Made by a program: the position numbers and the translations under genes
Part shown: in pieces, positions 51,649 through 61,130 of the stretch
Numbering within the stretch: position 1 is the stretch's first letter
Layout of the letters: the number at the start of each line of letters is the position of its first letter
The notes under the pieces: generated by a model
What the model was told of the DNA's origin: nothing
What the model saw: the letters and a program-made list of their open reading frames with translations, nothing else
Database searches by the model: none
DNA from: Rhodovulum sp. 12E13
GTDB taxonomy: Bacteria > Pseudomonadota > Alphaproteobacteria > Rhodobacterales > Rhodobacteraceae
Length of the DNA stretch: 64,000 bases
Direction: 5' to 3'
Assembly: GCF_003340565.1 (NCBI RefSeq)
Contig: NZ_QPLK01000004.1
Location: forward strand, 186,001-250,000

Positions 51649-51679
51649 AAGGGCCGCTCCACCAGGGGCGGCCCTTTTT
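51649..51679 (+). terminator. Rho-independent terminator before arfB
   Basis: Stem AAGGGCCGC / GCGGCCCTT, extendable by three more pairs, with loop ACCA, followed by a T-run (TTTTT, 51675-51679). The best intrinsic terminator in the window. Confidence 0.88.
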
Positions 51680-51725
51680 CCTTGCTGCGCTTAACACGCG
51701 GGCGCCAATCTGAGAGAGTGCCGTC

Positions 51726-52151
51726 ATGTTGCGCGTCACCGACGATATCGCCCTAGACGACTGGGAGATGACCGAGCAGTTCGTGCGGTCCTCGGGCCCC
51801 GGCGGGCAGAACGTCAACAAGGTGGCGACCGCGGTCGAGCTGCGCTTCGAGGCGGCGCGCAGCCCCAATCTGCCCGACCCGGTCAAGACGCGCCTCAGGC
51901 GGCTTGCCGGCCGGCGCTGGACCGACGAGGGCGCGATCGTGCTCAAGGTCGACGAGACGCGCAGCCAGGCCCGGAATCGCGAGATTGCGCGACAGCGGCT
52001 GGCCGAGCTTGTCGCCCGCGCCTCGGTCGCGCCCAAGCGGCGCAAGCCCACGCGGCCCACCCTCGCCTCGAAGCGCCGGCGGCTCGAGGGCAAGGCGAAG
52101 CGCGCCGAGGTGAAGGCCATGCGCGGCCGCGTCACCTCGGGCGACGAGTGA
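51726..52151 (+). CDS. arfB: Ribosome-rescue peptidyl-tRNA hydrolase ArfB (YaeJ)
   Basis: 141 residues. The class-I release-factor catalytic loop SSGPGGQNVNKVATAVELRF carries the GGQ motif near residues 26-28. The basic C-terminal tail (KRRKPTRPTLASKRRRLEGKAKR) is the part that enters the empty mRNA channel of stalled ribosomes. It hydrolyses peptidyl-tRNA on stalled ribosomes. The gene sits 46 nt after a strong terminator. Confidence 0.95.
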   Translation: MLRVTDDIALDDWEMTEQFVRSSGPGGQNVNKVATAVELRFEAARSPNLPDPVKTRLRRLAGRRWTDEGAIVLKVDETRSQARNREIARQRLAELVARASVAPKRRKPTRPTLASKRRRLEGKAKRAEVKAMRGRVTSGDE

Positions 52152-52164
52152 GGCGAGGCGCGCG

Positions 52165-53448
52165 ATGGAGAGCCTCGCCGCCCGCCGCACGCGCCTCATG
52201 GGGCCGAACGTGCCCACCTTCTACCGCCGCCCGCTCGAGATCGTGCGCGGCGAGGGGGTGTGGCTGTGGGATGCCGCAGGCCGCCGGTATCTCGACGCCT
52301 ACAACAACGTGCCCCATGTCGGCCATTGCCACCCCCGCGTGGTCGAGGCCGTCTCGCGGCAGCTCGCCACGCTCGACACCAATTCGCGCTACCTCCACCC
52401 GGGGATCCTCGACTACGCCGAGCGGCTGACCGCGAGTTTCGGAGACGGGCTGACGCAGGCGCTCTTCGCCTGCACGGGCTCGGAGGCGATGGATGTCGCC
52501 CTGCGCATGGCGCAGGCGGCGACCGGGCACACCGGGATCGTGGCGACCGACAACACCTATCATGGCAACACGACGGCGGTGGCGCAATTTTCTGCCCGTC
52601 GCCCGCCCCTGGGGGGCTACCCGCCCCATGTACGTCTCGTGCCGTCACCCGATGCGCGCGCGCCCCTCGGCGGCTCGGCGGCGGCGCAGCCCGCGGCTTT
52701 CGCCGCCGCCGTCGCGCGCGCGGCCGAGGATCTGGCCGAGGCGGGCCACGGCCTCGCCGCGCTGGTCGTCTGCCCGGTCTTCGCCAACGAGGGGCTGCCG
52801 GGCGTCGGCCCCGGTTGGCTCGATGCGTCGGCAGAGGCGGTGCGCAAGGCCGGCGGCGTGTTGATCGTCGACGAGGTGCAGCCGGGGCTGGGGCGCGTGG
52901 GCACGCATCTGTGGGGGCACGGCCTGCTGGGCGTCGCGCCCGACATCGTGGTGCTGGGCAAGGCGCTGGGCAACGGCCATCCGCTTGCGGCGCTGGTGAC
53001 GCGGCCGGATCACATGGCCGCCTTCCGCGAGAGGTTCGGCTACTTCAACACCACCGCGGCGACGCCGGTCGCCGCAGCCGCCGGCAGCGCCGTGCTCGAC
53101 GTGATGGCTGACGAGGGCCTGCGTGAGAATGCCGGCCGAACGGGCGCCCGGCTGGCCGAGGCGCTGGGCACTCTGGACGATCCGGGCATCGCCCGCGTGA
53201 CCGCGCATGGGCTGATGGCCGCGGTGGAGCTCGTCGACGGCACGGGCCGCCCCGACGCCGCCCGCGCCGAGGCGGTGGTGGAGCGGATGAAGGACGCCGG
53301 CGTGCTGATCGGGCGGATCGGGCGCCAGATGCACGTGCTCAAGATCCGCCCGCCCATGCCCTTCGCGCCCGAGCATGTCGACCGGCTGACCGAGGCGCTC
53401 GCTGCCGCTCTCGCCGCCGTGCCGCTAACGGAAGGCACGCCGGCATGA
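52165..53448 (+). CDS. Class III aminotransferase-fold PLP enzyme (phospho-lyase-like)
   Basis: 427 residues. The PLP lysine lies in VVLGKALGNGHPLAALV; VDEVQPGLGRVG is the cofactor Asp region, and CTGSEAMDVALRMA holds the phosphate-binding turn. Close relatives next to APH-type kinases include ethanolamine-phosphate and 5-phosphohydroxylysine phospho-lyases rather than true transaminases. Its stop overlaps the kinase start by 4 nt (ATGA), supporting a kinase plus phospho-lyase pair that phosphorylates and then eliminates phosphate from an amino alcohol. Confidence 0.85.
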   Translation: MESLAARRTRLMGPNVPTFYRRPLEIVRGEGVWLWDAAGRRYLDAYNNVPHVGHCHPRVVEAVSRQLATLDTNSRYLHPGILDYAERLTASFGDGLTQALFACTGSEAMDVALRMAQAATGHTGIVATDNTYHGNTTAVAQFSARRPPLGGYPPHVRLVPSPDARAPLGGSAAAQPAAFAAAVARAAEDLAEAGHGLAALVVCPVFANEGLPGVGPGWLDASAEAVRKAGGVLIVDEVQPGLGRVGTHLWGHGLLGVAPDIVVLGKALGNGHPLAALVTRPDHMAAFRERFGYFNTTAATPVAAAAGSAVLDVMADEGLRENAGRTGARLAEALGTLDDPGIARVTAHGLMAAVELVDGTGRPDAARAEAVVERMKDAGVLIGRIGRQMHVLKIRPPMPFAPEHVDRLTEALAAALAAVPLTEGTPA

Positions 53449-54377
53449 CGGCGGCGCTGGCCGAGGCGGCGCTCGGGCCGTGGGGCGGGGCCGCGGCCCC
53501 GCCCCGGCTGGTCGTCGACCGCGAGAACGCCGTCTACGAGGTGCGCCTGCACTCCGGCGAGCGGGCGGCGCTGCGCCTGCACCGGGCAGGCTATCGCAGC
53601 CCCGCCGCCATCGAGGCCGAGATGGCGTGGACCGTCGCGCTGGCCGAGGAGGGCTTTCCCTGCCCCCGTCCCGTCGCCGCCGAGGACGGCGCGCTGCTCG
53701 CCCGCGCGCCCGACGGGCGGGCGGCGTCGGTCGTGGGCTGGATCGATGCGCCGCCGCTCGCCGAGGGCGGGCCGACCGTCGATGCCTTTCGCCGTCTGGG
53801 CGGGCTGATCGCGCGGCTGCACGACGAGACCGACAGGCTCGCCCCCGAGACGCGCGCCCTGCCCTCGTGGACGGGCGAGTCTCTGCTCGGCGACTCTCCT
53901 GTCTGGGGCCGGTTCTGGGAGCACCCGCATCTCACGCCCGAGGAAGCGCGCCTCCTGCAGATCGTCCGCGAGGAGGCGCGGGCGCGGCTCGACGCGCTGC
54001 CCGCGCCCGATCTGGGGCCGATCCACGGCGACGTGCTACTCGACAACGTGCTCGACCAGGGCAGCCGGCTCTGGCTGATCGACTTCGACGATTGCGGGGT
54101 GGGGCACCGCGGCTACGACCTCGGCACCGCGCTGGTGGGTCATGCCGCGCGCCCCGACTACCCAGACCTCGCCGCCGCGCTGGTCGCGGGCTATGCCAGC
54201 CGCCGGGGCAACGGGGCGCGGGTAGCGGCGGAGCTGTCGCTGTTCGTGATGCTGCGCGCGCTGGCCTCGTGCGGCTGGGTGCTCAGCCGCACCGAGCCCG
54301 GCGACCCCCGCAGGCGGGCCTATGCCGACCGGGCGGTGCGGCTGGCCGAGCGATGGCTGGCGCGGGCGGGCGCCTGA
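53445..54377 (+). CDS. APH-family phosphotransferase (hydroxylysine-kinase-like)
   Basis: 310 residues of the choline/aminoglycoside-kinase fold. The catalytic loop is GPIHGDVLLDNVL (H-G-D-x-x-x-x-N), and the metal-binding LIDFDDCGVGHRGYDLGTAL follows. The N-terminal lobe has NAVYEVRLHSGERAALRLHR. It is coupled to the upstream PLP enzyme by an ATGA overlap. The pair resembles hydroxylysine kinase with 5-phosphohydroxylysine phospho-lyase; the exact substrate is inferred. Confidence 0.82.
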   Translation: MTAALAEAALGPWGGAAAPPRLVVDRENAVYEVRLHSGERAALRLHRAGYRSPAAIEAEMAWTVALAEEGFPCPRPVAAEDGALLARAPDGRAASVVGWIDAPPLAEGGPTVDAFRRLGGLIARLHDETDRLAPETRALPSWTGESLLGDSPVWGRFWEHPHLTPEEARLLQIVREEARARLDALPAPDLGPIHGDVLLDNVLDQGSRLWLIDFDDCGVGHRGYDLGTALVGHAARPDYPDLAAALVAGYASRRGNGARVAAELSLFVMLRALASCGWVLSRTEPGDPRRRAYADRAVRLAERWLARAGA

Positions 54378-54378
54378 G

Positions 54379-55671
54379 TCAGACCACGACCGCGCGGGCC
54401 GTCTGCTCGCCCACCTCGAAGACGCGCTTGTAGCGCGCGATTTCCTCCTTCGGGCCCATCGCCTTGTTGGGGTTGTCCGACAGCTTGACGGTCGGGCGCC
54501 CGTTCGCCGCCACCGCCTTGCAGACGAGAGAGAAGGGGGCGAGCGCGTCGCCCGGAGCCAGCCCCCGGAAATCGTTGGTCAGCAGAGTGCCCCAGCCGAA
54601 GCTGACGCGCACCCGGCCGTGAAACTGGCGGTGCAGCTCGACGATCTTGTCGGCGTCGAGCCCGTCGGAAAAGATCACGAGCTTCTGCGCCGGATCCTCG
54701 CCGCGCTCCTGCCACCAGCGGATGGCCGTCTCGGCGCCCTCGGCCGGGTCGCCCGAATCGACGCGGATGCCCGTCCAGCCGGCCAGCCAGTCGGGCGCGT
54801 GGGCGAGGAAGCCCTCCGTGCCGTAGGTGTCGGGAAGGATGATGCGCAGGTTGCCCTCGTGCTCTTCGTGCCAGTCGGCGAGCACGCGATACGGGGCGCG
54901 GGCCAGTTCCTCGTCGGTTTCGGCAAGGGCGGCGTAGACCATGGGCAGCTCGTGGGCGTTGGTGCCGATCGCCTCGAGGTCGCGGTTCTTGGCGATCAGG
55001 CAGTTGGACGTCCCGGTGAAGGCGGGGCCGAGCCCCTCCTGCATCGCCTGCACGCACCAGTCCTGCCAGAGGAAGGAATGGCGGCGGCGGGTGCCGAAAT
55101 CGGCGATCCTGAGGTCGTCGAGCGGGCGCAGCCGCTCGATCTTCTCCCAGGTTCGGGTCATGGCACGGGCGTAGAGCACCTGCAGCTCGAACTTGCCGAG
55201 CCGGTGGAGCACCGCCCGGCCGCGCAGCTCCATCAGGATGGCGAGCGCGGGGATCTCCCACAGCATCACCTCGGGCCACGGCCCTTCGAAGGTCAGCTCG
55301 TACTGGTCGCCCTTGCGCTCGAGCTCGTAGGGGGGCAGGCGCATGTTCTCGAACCACTCCATGAAGTCGGGGCGGAACATCTGGCGCTTGCCGTAGAAGG
55401 TGTTGCCGCGCAGCCACGTGCTTTCGCCGCGGCAGAGCGAGAGAGAGCGCACGTGGTCGAGCTGCTCGCGCAATTCGCCCTCGTCGATCAGCTCGGCCAG
55501 CGGCACGTGGGTGCTGCGGTTGATCAGCGAGAAGGTGACGGTGGTGTCGCGCCTGTTGCGAAAAACAGACTGGCACATCAACAGCTTGTAGAAGTCGGTA
55601 TCGATCAGCGAGCGCACGATCGGATCGATCTTCCACTTGTGGTTCCAGACGCGCGCGGCGATGTCGACCAT
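54379..55671 (-). CDS. pncB: Nicotinate phosphoribosyltransferase
   Basis: 430 residues. It converts nicotinate to nicotinate mononucleotide in NAD salvage. Family motifs are [17 protein letters not shown] at the start, FGTRRRHSF in the active site, GTSNCLIAK, and [12 protein letters not shown] near the C-terminus (phosphate binding). The start at 55671 has a GGAGAAAGCC site upstream. It converges with the kinase gene only 1 nt away. The nicotinamidase pncA, the previous salvage step, lies 2.7 kb upstream on the same strand. Confidence 0.95.
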   Translation of the reverse strand: MVDIAARVWNHKWKIDPIVRSLIDTDFYKLLMCQSVFRNRRDTTVTFSLINRSTHVPLAELIDEGELREQLDHVRSLSLCRGESTWLRGNTFYGKRQMFRPDFMEWFENMRLPPYELERKGDQYELTFEGPWPEVMLWEIPALAILMELRGRAVLHRLGKFELQVLYARAMTRTWEKIERLRPLDDLRIADFGTRRRHSFLWQDWCVQAMQEGLGPAFTGTSNCLIAKNRDLEAIGTNAHELPMVYAALAETDEELARAPYRVLADWHEEHEGNLRIILPDTYGTEGFLAHAPDWLAGWTGIRVDSGDPAEGAETAIRWWQERGEDPAQKLVIFSDGLDADKIVELHRQFHGRVRVSFGWGTLLTNDFRGLAPGDALAPFSLVCKAVAANGRPTVKLSDNPNKAMGPKEEIARYKRVFEVGEQTARAVVV

Positions 55672-55785
55672 GGCTTTCTCCCCCGGCGACCGGCCGGGGC
55701 CGCCGCGGCGCACGCTAGCCGAACCGAGGCGCGAAGGGAAAGGCCGCGGCGGCTGCCGGCACCCTGTCGTGCAGGTTCGGCCTGA

Positions 55786-58248
55786 TCAGGCCGAGGCGGA
55801 GCGGGGCGGCGCCGGCGGCAGAGCGGCGTCGTCTTGCTGCGGTGCGGCCTCTTGCGGCTCGCCCGCGCTGCCGCACGCGGGGCCGTCGGGTGCTGCCTGC
55901 ACGGTATGGATCGGGACCGTGACGGCGGCGTGCGGCTCCACCGGCTGGGATGCGTGCGGCGGCGCGTCGCCGGCGCGCGCGGCGAGGAGGGCGTCGAGCG
56001 CGCCGGCGAGATCGGCCTTGCGCACCGGCTTGGCGAGAAAGCCTGTCATGCCGGCCTCGCGGCACTGTTCGCGGCTTTCGGCCAGCGCGTTGGCGGTGAG
56101 CGCGATCACCGGCACCGGCGGCAGACCGCGTGCCGCCTCTTCGCGCCGGATCGCGCGGGCGGCGGCGGGTCCGTCGAGGCCCGGCATCCGCATGTCCATG
56201 AAGACGGCGTCGGGCGGCGCCGCGCCATAGCGGGCGACTGCGTCGGTGCCGTTCTGCGCGGTGTCGACCACGGCGCCGGTCCCGCGCAGCATGGCCTCGA
56301 TCAGGCGCAGGTTGGCGGGGTTGTCGTCGGCCACCAGCAGGCGCAGGCCGGCATAGGGCAGGGCGGCGGCCTCGGCCGTGCCTGCCTGCCCGGCGGCGGC
56401 AGCGGTAGGGGCAGATCCGGGTCGGGCGCCCGACGGCGTGTCGGGCTCCTCCGCCGGGGCGAGCGCGAGGTCGAGCGCCACGCGAAAGACCGATCCCGCC
56501 CCCGGAGCCGACTCGGCGGTGAGCGTGCCGCCCATCGCCTCGACCAGCTGGCGCGAGATGGCGAGGCCGAGCCCCGTTCCGCCATAGCGGCCGGCGATGT
56601 CGGGGCCGGCCTGGGTGAAGCTGTGGAATATCTCGTCGAGACGGTCCTCGGCGATGCCGATGCCGGTGTCGCGCACCTCGAGCGCGAGCGCAGCCCGGTC
56701 GCCCCCCTCGCGCACGCGCACCGAGAGCGCCACCTGCCCCGTCTCGGTGAACTTGATCGCGTTGCCGAGCAGGTTCGACAGCACCTGCCGAAGCCGCCCC
56801 GAATCGCCCACCAGACGGGGCAGCGCGCCCTCCGGCAGGTCGAGGGCGAAGCGCAGGCCCTTGCGCTCGGCCAACGGCCGCATCAGCCGCGCCACGCCCT
56901 CGAGGCAGGCGGCCAGGTCGAAGGGCGCCGCGCCCACGCGCAGCCGACCGGCCTCGAGCGCCGAGAGGTCGAGCACGTCGTTGACGATGTCGAGCAGTGC
57001 CTCGGCCGATTCGCCGATCGTGCGCACCATGCCGCGCTGGTCGCCCGACAACTCGGTGTCGAGCAGCATCTCGGCGTTGCCGATGATGCCGTTCATCGGC
57101 GTGCGCAGCTCGTGGCTGATCGTTGCGAGGAAGGCCTGCTTGGCGCGGCTCGCCTCGGCGGCGGCGCGACTCGCTTCGGCGAGCGCCGCCTCGCGCGCCT
57201 TGATGTGACCGATGTCGCGCTCGACCGAGACGGTGCTCGACAGCCTGCCCTCCGGGTCGAGCACGGGGGTCAGCCGCGTCTCAACCCAGACCGGCGTGCC
57301 GTCCTTGCGGCGGTTCATGATCTGGGTGCGCGCGGGCCGCCGCTCGCGTCGGGCGGTCATCAGGATGTCGATCGCCTCGGGGCTCGTTTCGGGGCCGTTG
57401 AGCAGGCGGATGTGCTGGCCCAGCGCCTCGCGCGCCGAATAGCCGGTCATCTCGGTGAAGCCCGCGTTGACCCAGGTGACGATGCCGTCCCCGTCGGTGA
57501 TGATGATGCTGTCGGCCACCTGCTCGGCCACGGTGGAGAGGCGCCGCGTGGTCGCCTGGCTCTCGCGCAGGGCGGCGTTGGAGACGGCGAGGTCGAGAGC
57601 CGTCTTCAGCGTCAGTTCCTGCTTTTCATCGCTGCGCTTCCGGCTGCGCTGCACCTGCCGCACGAAGGCGACGAAGATATGGCCCATCAGCAGCGCGGCC
57701 ATCAGGTCGTAGAAAATCCCGTCCTCGCCCGGCCCGGCCGGCAGGGGCCCCAGCGCGAAGATCATCGCGATGGTCGAGCCGTAGACCGCGAAGCGCGCGA
57801 GCGCGGCCCAGCGGTGCAGCCCCCAGAGCAGGGCGGCATCGAGCAGCGCCGCCATGCAGACGGCAACCGCGAACACCCGCGCGTCAGCGCCGCCGAGTTC
57901 CATCAGCTTCCACAGGAAGAAATCGATCGAGAGCGCCTGCACCGCGCCCATCCCGGCCGTGAGTGCGAGCAGCGTGGGCAGACGCCGCGCGATGCCGACC
58001 GTGCGCGAGAGCCGTCGGAGCAGCAGGCTTTCGCCGCCATCGGCAAGGGCGACCAGTGCGGCCGCGGCGAGCGCCGTCACCGGGTCGGCGACCCGCAGGA
58101 ACACCGCAAGGCAGAAGATGGTGAAGAGTTGGCGCGCGAGGAAGTGGCGCGCCCGGCCGCGGCAATAGCTGACGAAGCGCCCCTCGGGGCTGCGCCGGCT
58201 GCGAAAGGCGGCGAGTTCTCGGCCGGCGGCCTCTGCGTCGGCGATCAT
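55786..58248 (-). CDS. Hybrid sensor histidine kinase/response regulator
   Basis: 820 residues. About 1-200: membrane region with five to seven helices. 240-350: PAS domain ([33 protein letters not shown]). About 365-430: HisKA with the phospho-acceptor in [13 protein letters not shown] (His near 379). 480-600: HATPase with N-box [10 protein letters not shown] and the [20 protein letters not shown] boxes. About 640-760: receiver domain with the Asp in [13 protein letters not shown] and the KPV lysine. The signal is unknown. It lies between the NAD-salvage genes pncA and pncB on the same strand; no cognate regulator is adjacent. Confidence 0.93.
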   Translation of the reverse strand: MIADAEAAGRELAAFRSRRSPEGRFVSYCRGRARHFLARQLFTIFCLAVFLRVADPVTALAAAALVALADGGESLLLRRLSRTVGIARRLPTLLALTAGMGAVQALSIDFFLWKLMELGGADARVFAVAVCMAALLDAALLWGLHRWAALARFAVYGSTIAMIFALGPLPAGPGEDGIFYDLMAALLMGHIFVAFVRQVQRSRKRSDEKQELTLKTALDLAVSNAALRESQATTRRLSTVAEQVADSIIITDGDGIVTWVNAGFTEMTGYSAREALGQHIRLLNGPETSPEAIDILMTARRERRPARTQIMNRRKDGTPVWVETRLTPVLDPEGRLSSTVSVERDIGHIKAREAALAEASRAAAEASRAKQAFLATISHELRTPMNGIIGNAEMLLDTELSGDQRGMVRTIGESAEALLDIVNDVLDLSALEAGRLRVGAAPFDLAACLEGVARLMRPLAERKGLRFALDLPEGALPRLVGDSGRLRQVLSNLLGNAIKFTETGQVALSVRVREGGDRAALALEVRDTGIGIAEDRLDEIFHSFTQAGPDIAGRYGGTGLGLAISRQLVEAMGGTLTAESAPGAGSVFRVALDLALAPAEEPDTPSGARPGSAPTAAAAGQAGTAEAAALPYAGLRLLVADDNPANLRLIEAMLRGTGAVVDTAQNGTDAVARYGAAPPDAVFMDMRMPGLDGPAAARAIRREEAARGLPPVPVIALTANALAESREQCREAGMTGFLAKPVRKADLAGALDALLAARAGDAPPHASQPVEPHAAVTVPIHTVQAAPDGPACGSAGEPQEAAPQQDDAALPPAPPRSASA

Positions 58249-58341
58249 GCTCCAGCGCTCCCGATGGGCGGCCCGGGTGGCCGCCGCGCACAGAGCACCA
58301 CGCCTCGGTTGAGGCCGGGTTAAGGCGCCAGAGCGGAGCGT

Positions 58342-58363
58342 TCGGCCGGCACCGACCGGCCGA
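58342..58363. terminator. Hairpin after pncA
   Basis: Perfect 8-bp stem TCGGCCGG / CCGGCCGA with a 6-nt loop, between the pncA stop and the histidine kinase start. No T-run on the transcribed strand; weak evidence. Confidence 0.35.
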
Positions 58364-58418
58364 TGGAAACCGGATCGGCGGCCCGCTGGCCGGCCCCGGC
58401 GGCGCGTGCCGCGCCCTC

Positions 58419-59018
58419 CTAGCTCTGCAGGGCGACGCCGGCCTGCCGCATCGCGTCGAGCGCGGCGGCGAGTGAGCCGTCGGCGTCGATGCCGCGGCAG
58501 GCATCCAGCGCGACCGCGACATCGAAGCCGAGCCTCGCGGCGTCGATGGCCGACCAGCGTACGCAGAAATCGGTGGCGAGGCCGGCACAGACGAGGCTGG
58601 TCACGCCGCGGGTGCGCAGGTAGCCCTCGAGCCCGGTCGGCGTGGCGTGGTCGTTCTCGAAGAAGGCCGAGTAGCTGTCGATCTCGCGGCGGAAGCCCTT
58701 GCGGAGGATGAGATCGGCCGGGTCGGTCCGGAGATCGGGGTGGAAGGCGGCCCCGTGCGTGCCCTGCACGCAGTGGTCGGGCCAGAGCACCTGGGGGCCG
58801 TAGCCCATCTCGATCACCTCGAGCGGCTGACGGCCAGGATGCTCGGAGGCGAAGGAGGAGTGGCGCTCGGGGTGCCAATCCTGGGTGAAGACCCGCACCG
58901 GGTAGTCGGCCAGCATGGCGTTGATCCGGGGCACCACGGCGTCGCCGTCGGGCACCTCTAGCGCGCCGCCGCGGCAGAAGTCGTTCTGGACGTCGATCAC
59001 GAGGAGGACGGTCGTCAT
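58419..59018 (-). CDS. pncA: Nicotinamidase PncA
   Basis: 199 residues. It deamidates nicotinamide to nicotinate, the substrate of PncB. The catalytic triad is visible: Asp in LLVIDVQNDFC, Lys in ILRKGFRREIDSYSAF and Cys in CAGLATDFCVRWSA. The metal-binding D-W-H pattern is in TQDWHPERHSSF. The start at 59018 follows AAGGAGAAG. Confidence 0.95.
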   Translation of the reverse strand: MTTVLLVIDVQNDFCRGGALEVPDGDAVVPRINAMLADYPVRVFTQDWHPERHSSFASEHPGRQPLEVIEMGYGPQVLWPDHCVQGTHGAAFHPDLRTDPADLILRKGFRREIDSYSAFFENDHATPTGLEGYLRTRGVTSLVCAGLATDFCVRWSAIDAARLGFDVAVALDACRGIDADGSLAAALDAMRQAGVALQS

Positions 59019-59423
59019 GGGCTTCTCCTTTCCTTGCGAAAGGTGGGCCGGGTCTCTTCTCGCGTCAACGGAGAGGCCCGGGGCAGGCCCACCGGGGGTT
59101 CTTGCGCCTCTGCTCGGCGCCTGGCGGCGCCTCGCTCGGCCGGGCCGGAGGCCACGCCTTGCGGCGCAGCGCGGTGCGCCCGCGGGGGCGAGGGCGGAGC
59201 GCACCGCGGGCAGAGCCAGCAGGGCGGCCGGCAAGCGGGAGTGGAGCGGCAGACCCGGTGCCGCGCCGAAGAGACAGGCGCAGGCGGCGGCGGCTGACCT
59301 GATCGAGGTCCGATCCGTGCGCTTCGGGCTGGCGACCGGGCGGAGCACGGGCGCTTGCGGCGCCCCTGCGCGACCGGACGGCGGGGCTTGCCCTCGCTGC
59401 GGCGCCGAGCCTATGCCCGGCGC
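59019..59423. other. 405-base divergent intergenic region
   Basis: Very GC-rich sequence between pncA and trhO. No gene, repeat or clear promoter could be supported. Confidence 0.4.
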
Positions 59424-60323
59424 ATGGTCACCCTCGCCGCCTTCTACCGGTTCGCCGACCTGCCGGACCCCGCCGGCCTGCGCGATGCGCTCGCCGCGCT
59501 CGGCAGGGACGCGGGCGTGCGGGGCACCGTGTTGCTCGCGGCCGAAGGGGTGAACGGCACGATCGCGGGGCCGGAGGCCGGCGTGGCGCGGCTGCTCGAC
59601 CGGCTGAGCGCGGAGCCCGGCCTCGCCCCGTTGCGCCAGACGCGGGCCGAGGCGGAGGAGATGCCCTTTTCCCGGCTCAAGGTGCGCGTGAAACCCGAGA
59701 TCGTCACGATGGGCCGACCCGAGCTGCGCCCGGCCGAGGGCGCCGGCACCTACGTGCCGCCGGAGGAATGGAACGCCCTCGTCTCGGCCCCCGACGTCGT
59801 GCTGATCGACACGCGCAACGCCTACGAGGTGGCGCTGGGCACGTTTGTCGGGGCGGTCGACCCCGGGATCGACCGCTTCGCCGACTTCCCGGCCTGGTGG
59901 GCGGCCAATGCGCACCGCTTCGCCGGGCGACGTGTGGCCATGTTCTGCACCGGGGGCATTCGCTGCGAGAAGTCGACCGCGCTGTTGCGGGCCGAGGGGG
60001 TGAACGAAGTCTTGCACCTCGAGGGGGGCATCCTCGACTACCTCGCGCGCGTGCCCGAGGCGGACAGCCGGTGGCGGGGGGAGTGCTTCGTCTTCGACGG
60101 GCGCGTGTCGGTCGGGCACGGGCTGCGGCCGGGGGTGGCCGGGATATGCCACGCCTGCGGACGGCCTGTGACGCCGGCGCAGATGGCCGCGCCGGGGTGG
60201 GAGGAGGGGGTGAGCTGCCCGCTCTGCATCAGCGCCTATACCGACGCCGACCGGGCGCGCTTCCGCGAGCGACAGAGGCAGGTGCGCCTCGCCGCGGCGC
60301 GGGGCCAGCGGCATCTCGCCTGA
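59424..60323 (+). CDS. trhO: tRNA uridine(34) hydroxylase TrhO (YceA family, rhodanese domain)
   Basis: 299 residues. An N-terminal acylphosphatase-like part (AAEGVNGTIAG) is followed by a rhodanese domain with the active-site loop MFCTGGIRCEKS and the phrase VLHLEGGILDYL. The C-terminal region has a cysteine set (CHACGRPV, CPLC) seen in this subfamily. TrhO makes 5-hydroxyuridine at tRNA position 34. ATG 59424 starts the conserved VTLAAFYRFADL segment. Confidence 0.93.
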   Translation: MVTLAAFYRFADLPDPAGLRDALAALGRDAGVRGTVLLAAEGVNGTIAGPEAGVARLLDRLSAEPGLAPLRQTRAEAEEMPFSRLKVRVKPEIVTMGRPELRPAEGAGTYVPPEEWNALVSAPDVVLIDTRNAYEVALGTFVGAVDPGIDRFADFPAWWAANAHRFAGRRVAMFCTGGIRCEKSTALLRAEGVNEVLHLEGGILDYLARVPEADSRWRGECFVFDGRVSVGHGLRPGVAGICHACGRPVTPAQMAAPGWEEGVSCPLCISAYTDADRARFRERQRQVRLAAARGQRHLA

Positions 60324-60584
60324 GCCACGGCCGGTCCATGCCATTGCCAGACCGGCAGGCGGGCAATCCGGTGCCACTGCGGGGCGCACTCCGGCCGCGC
60401 CCGTGGTCGCCGCGATCGGCATGGCGGGGCCGGGCGCCGCGGGCCTCGGCTGCGCGGGCTGCCCGCCGCCGGGCCCGGCGCGGCGCCCCACCCGCCCACC
60501 CGCGCGCGCCCGGCCCGGCGGCGGGCAGCCGCTTGACGGAGAAGAGGGCGGCGACCCGTCGACCGGCAGGCGCCGTCGGAGGTG

Positions 60585-60890
60585 TCAGGAGCGTGCGCCG
60601 CGGCGGCCGCGGCGGCCCGGCACCCGCGAGGTGAACCCCGGCGGGCGGCGCGCGATCCAGGCGGCGAAGCGGGCGAGACGGGGGTGGCTTCGGAGTGCCT
60701 CGGGGGTGGCGTAGTCCCGCGCGAGTTCGGCCTCGGTGAGGGCCGCGTGCACCTCCTTGTGGCAGATGTGGTGCATGAGCACGGTTGGCCCGCCCTTTCC
60801 GCCCTTCAGCTTGGGAACGAGGTGGTGCAGGCTTTGCGGCACGTCCGCCGGGATCGGGCGCAGGCAGAGAGGGCAGATGGGGTCGGTCAC
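60585..60890 (-). CDS. Small HNH endonuclease-like protein
   Basis: 101 residues. It has an HNH fold with a CxxC pair (ICPLCLRPI), the metal/active histidines in SLHHLVPKLKGGKGG and the final LMHHICHKEVHAAL. This is a widespread small type (often annotated HNH endonuclease or restriction-like) of unknown target. The C-terminal tail is arginine-rich. It diverges from the flavoprotein gene at 61131. Confidence 0.85.
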   Translation of the reverse strand: MTDPICPLCLRPIPADVPQSLHHLVPKLKGGKGGPTVLMHHICHKEVHAALTEAELARDYATPEALRSHPRLARFAAWIARRPPGFTSRVPGRRGRRGARS

Positions 60891-61130
60891 GTCGGAGATG
60901 GAGCGGCTCGCAGGTCACCGCACAGAATGGGCCCGCGCGATGCGGCGACAAGGGCGCGCCGCCCCGTGCGCTGCGTCGAGTGCCGCGTGCGGCCGCCGGC
61001 AGGCCGCGCGGGCCGTCGCCGTGCCCCCGGAGGGGCGGCGGGGCCGGCGCCTGCGGCACGGCCCGCCCGCAGGACGCGAGACCGGTATCGGTGCGCCCCG
61101 GCCTCCCGCCCCCTTGGGGCCCGGCCGGCG

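Larger units (their letters stand above)
51484..51679 (+). ncRNA. Putative small transcript with SD and anti-SD segments, ending in a terminator
   Basis: Between YhhQ-like and arfB lies a compact block: anti-SD (51484), perfect extended SD (51509), an 18-codon frame, further anti-SD (51631) and a strong intrinsic terminator (51649-51679). No promoter was securely identified, so the 5' end is approximate and it could also be a 3' derivative of the transporter mRNA. Class unknown. Confidence 0.45.

Noticed and set aside
59102-59302. Short rightward frame in the pncA-trhO gap as a small gene
   Set aside because: No ribosome site, extreme Arg/Ala/Gly composition and no motif.
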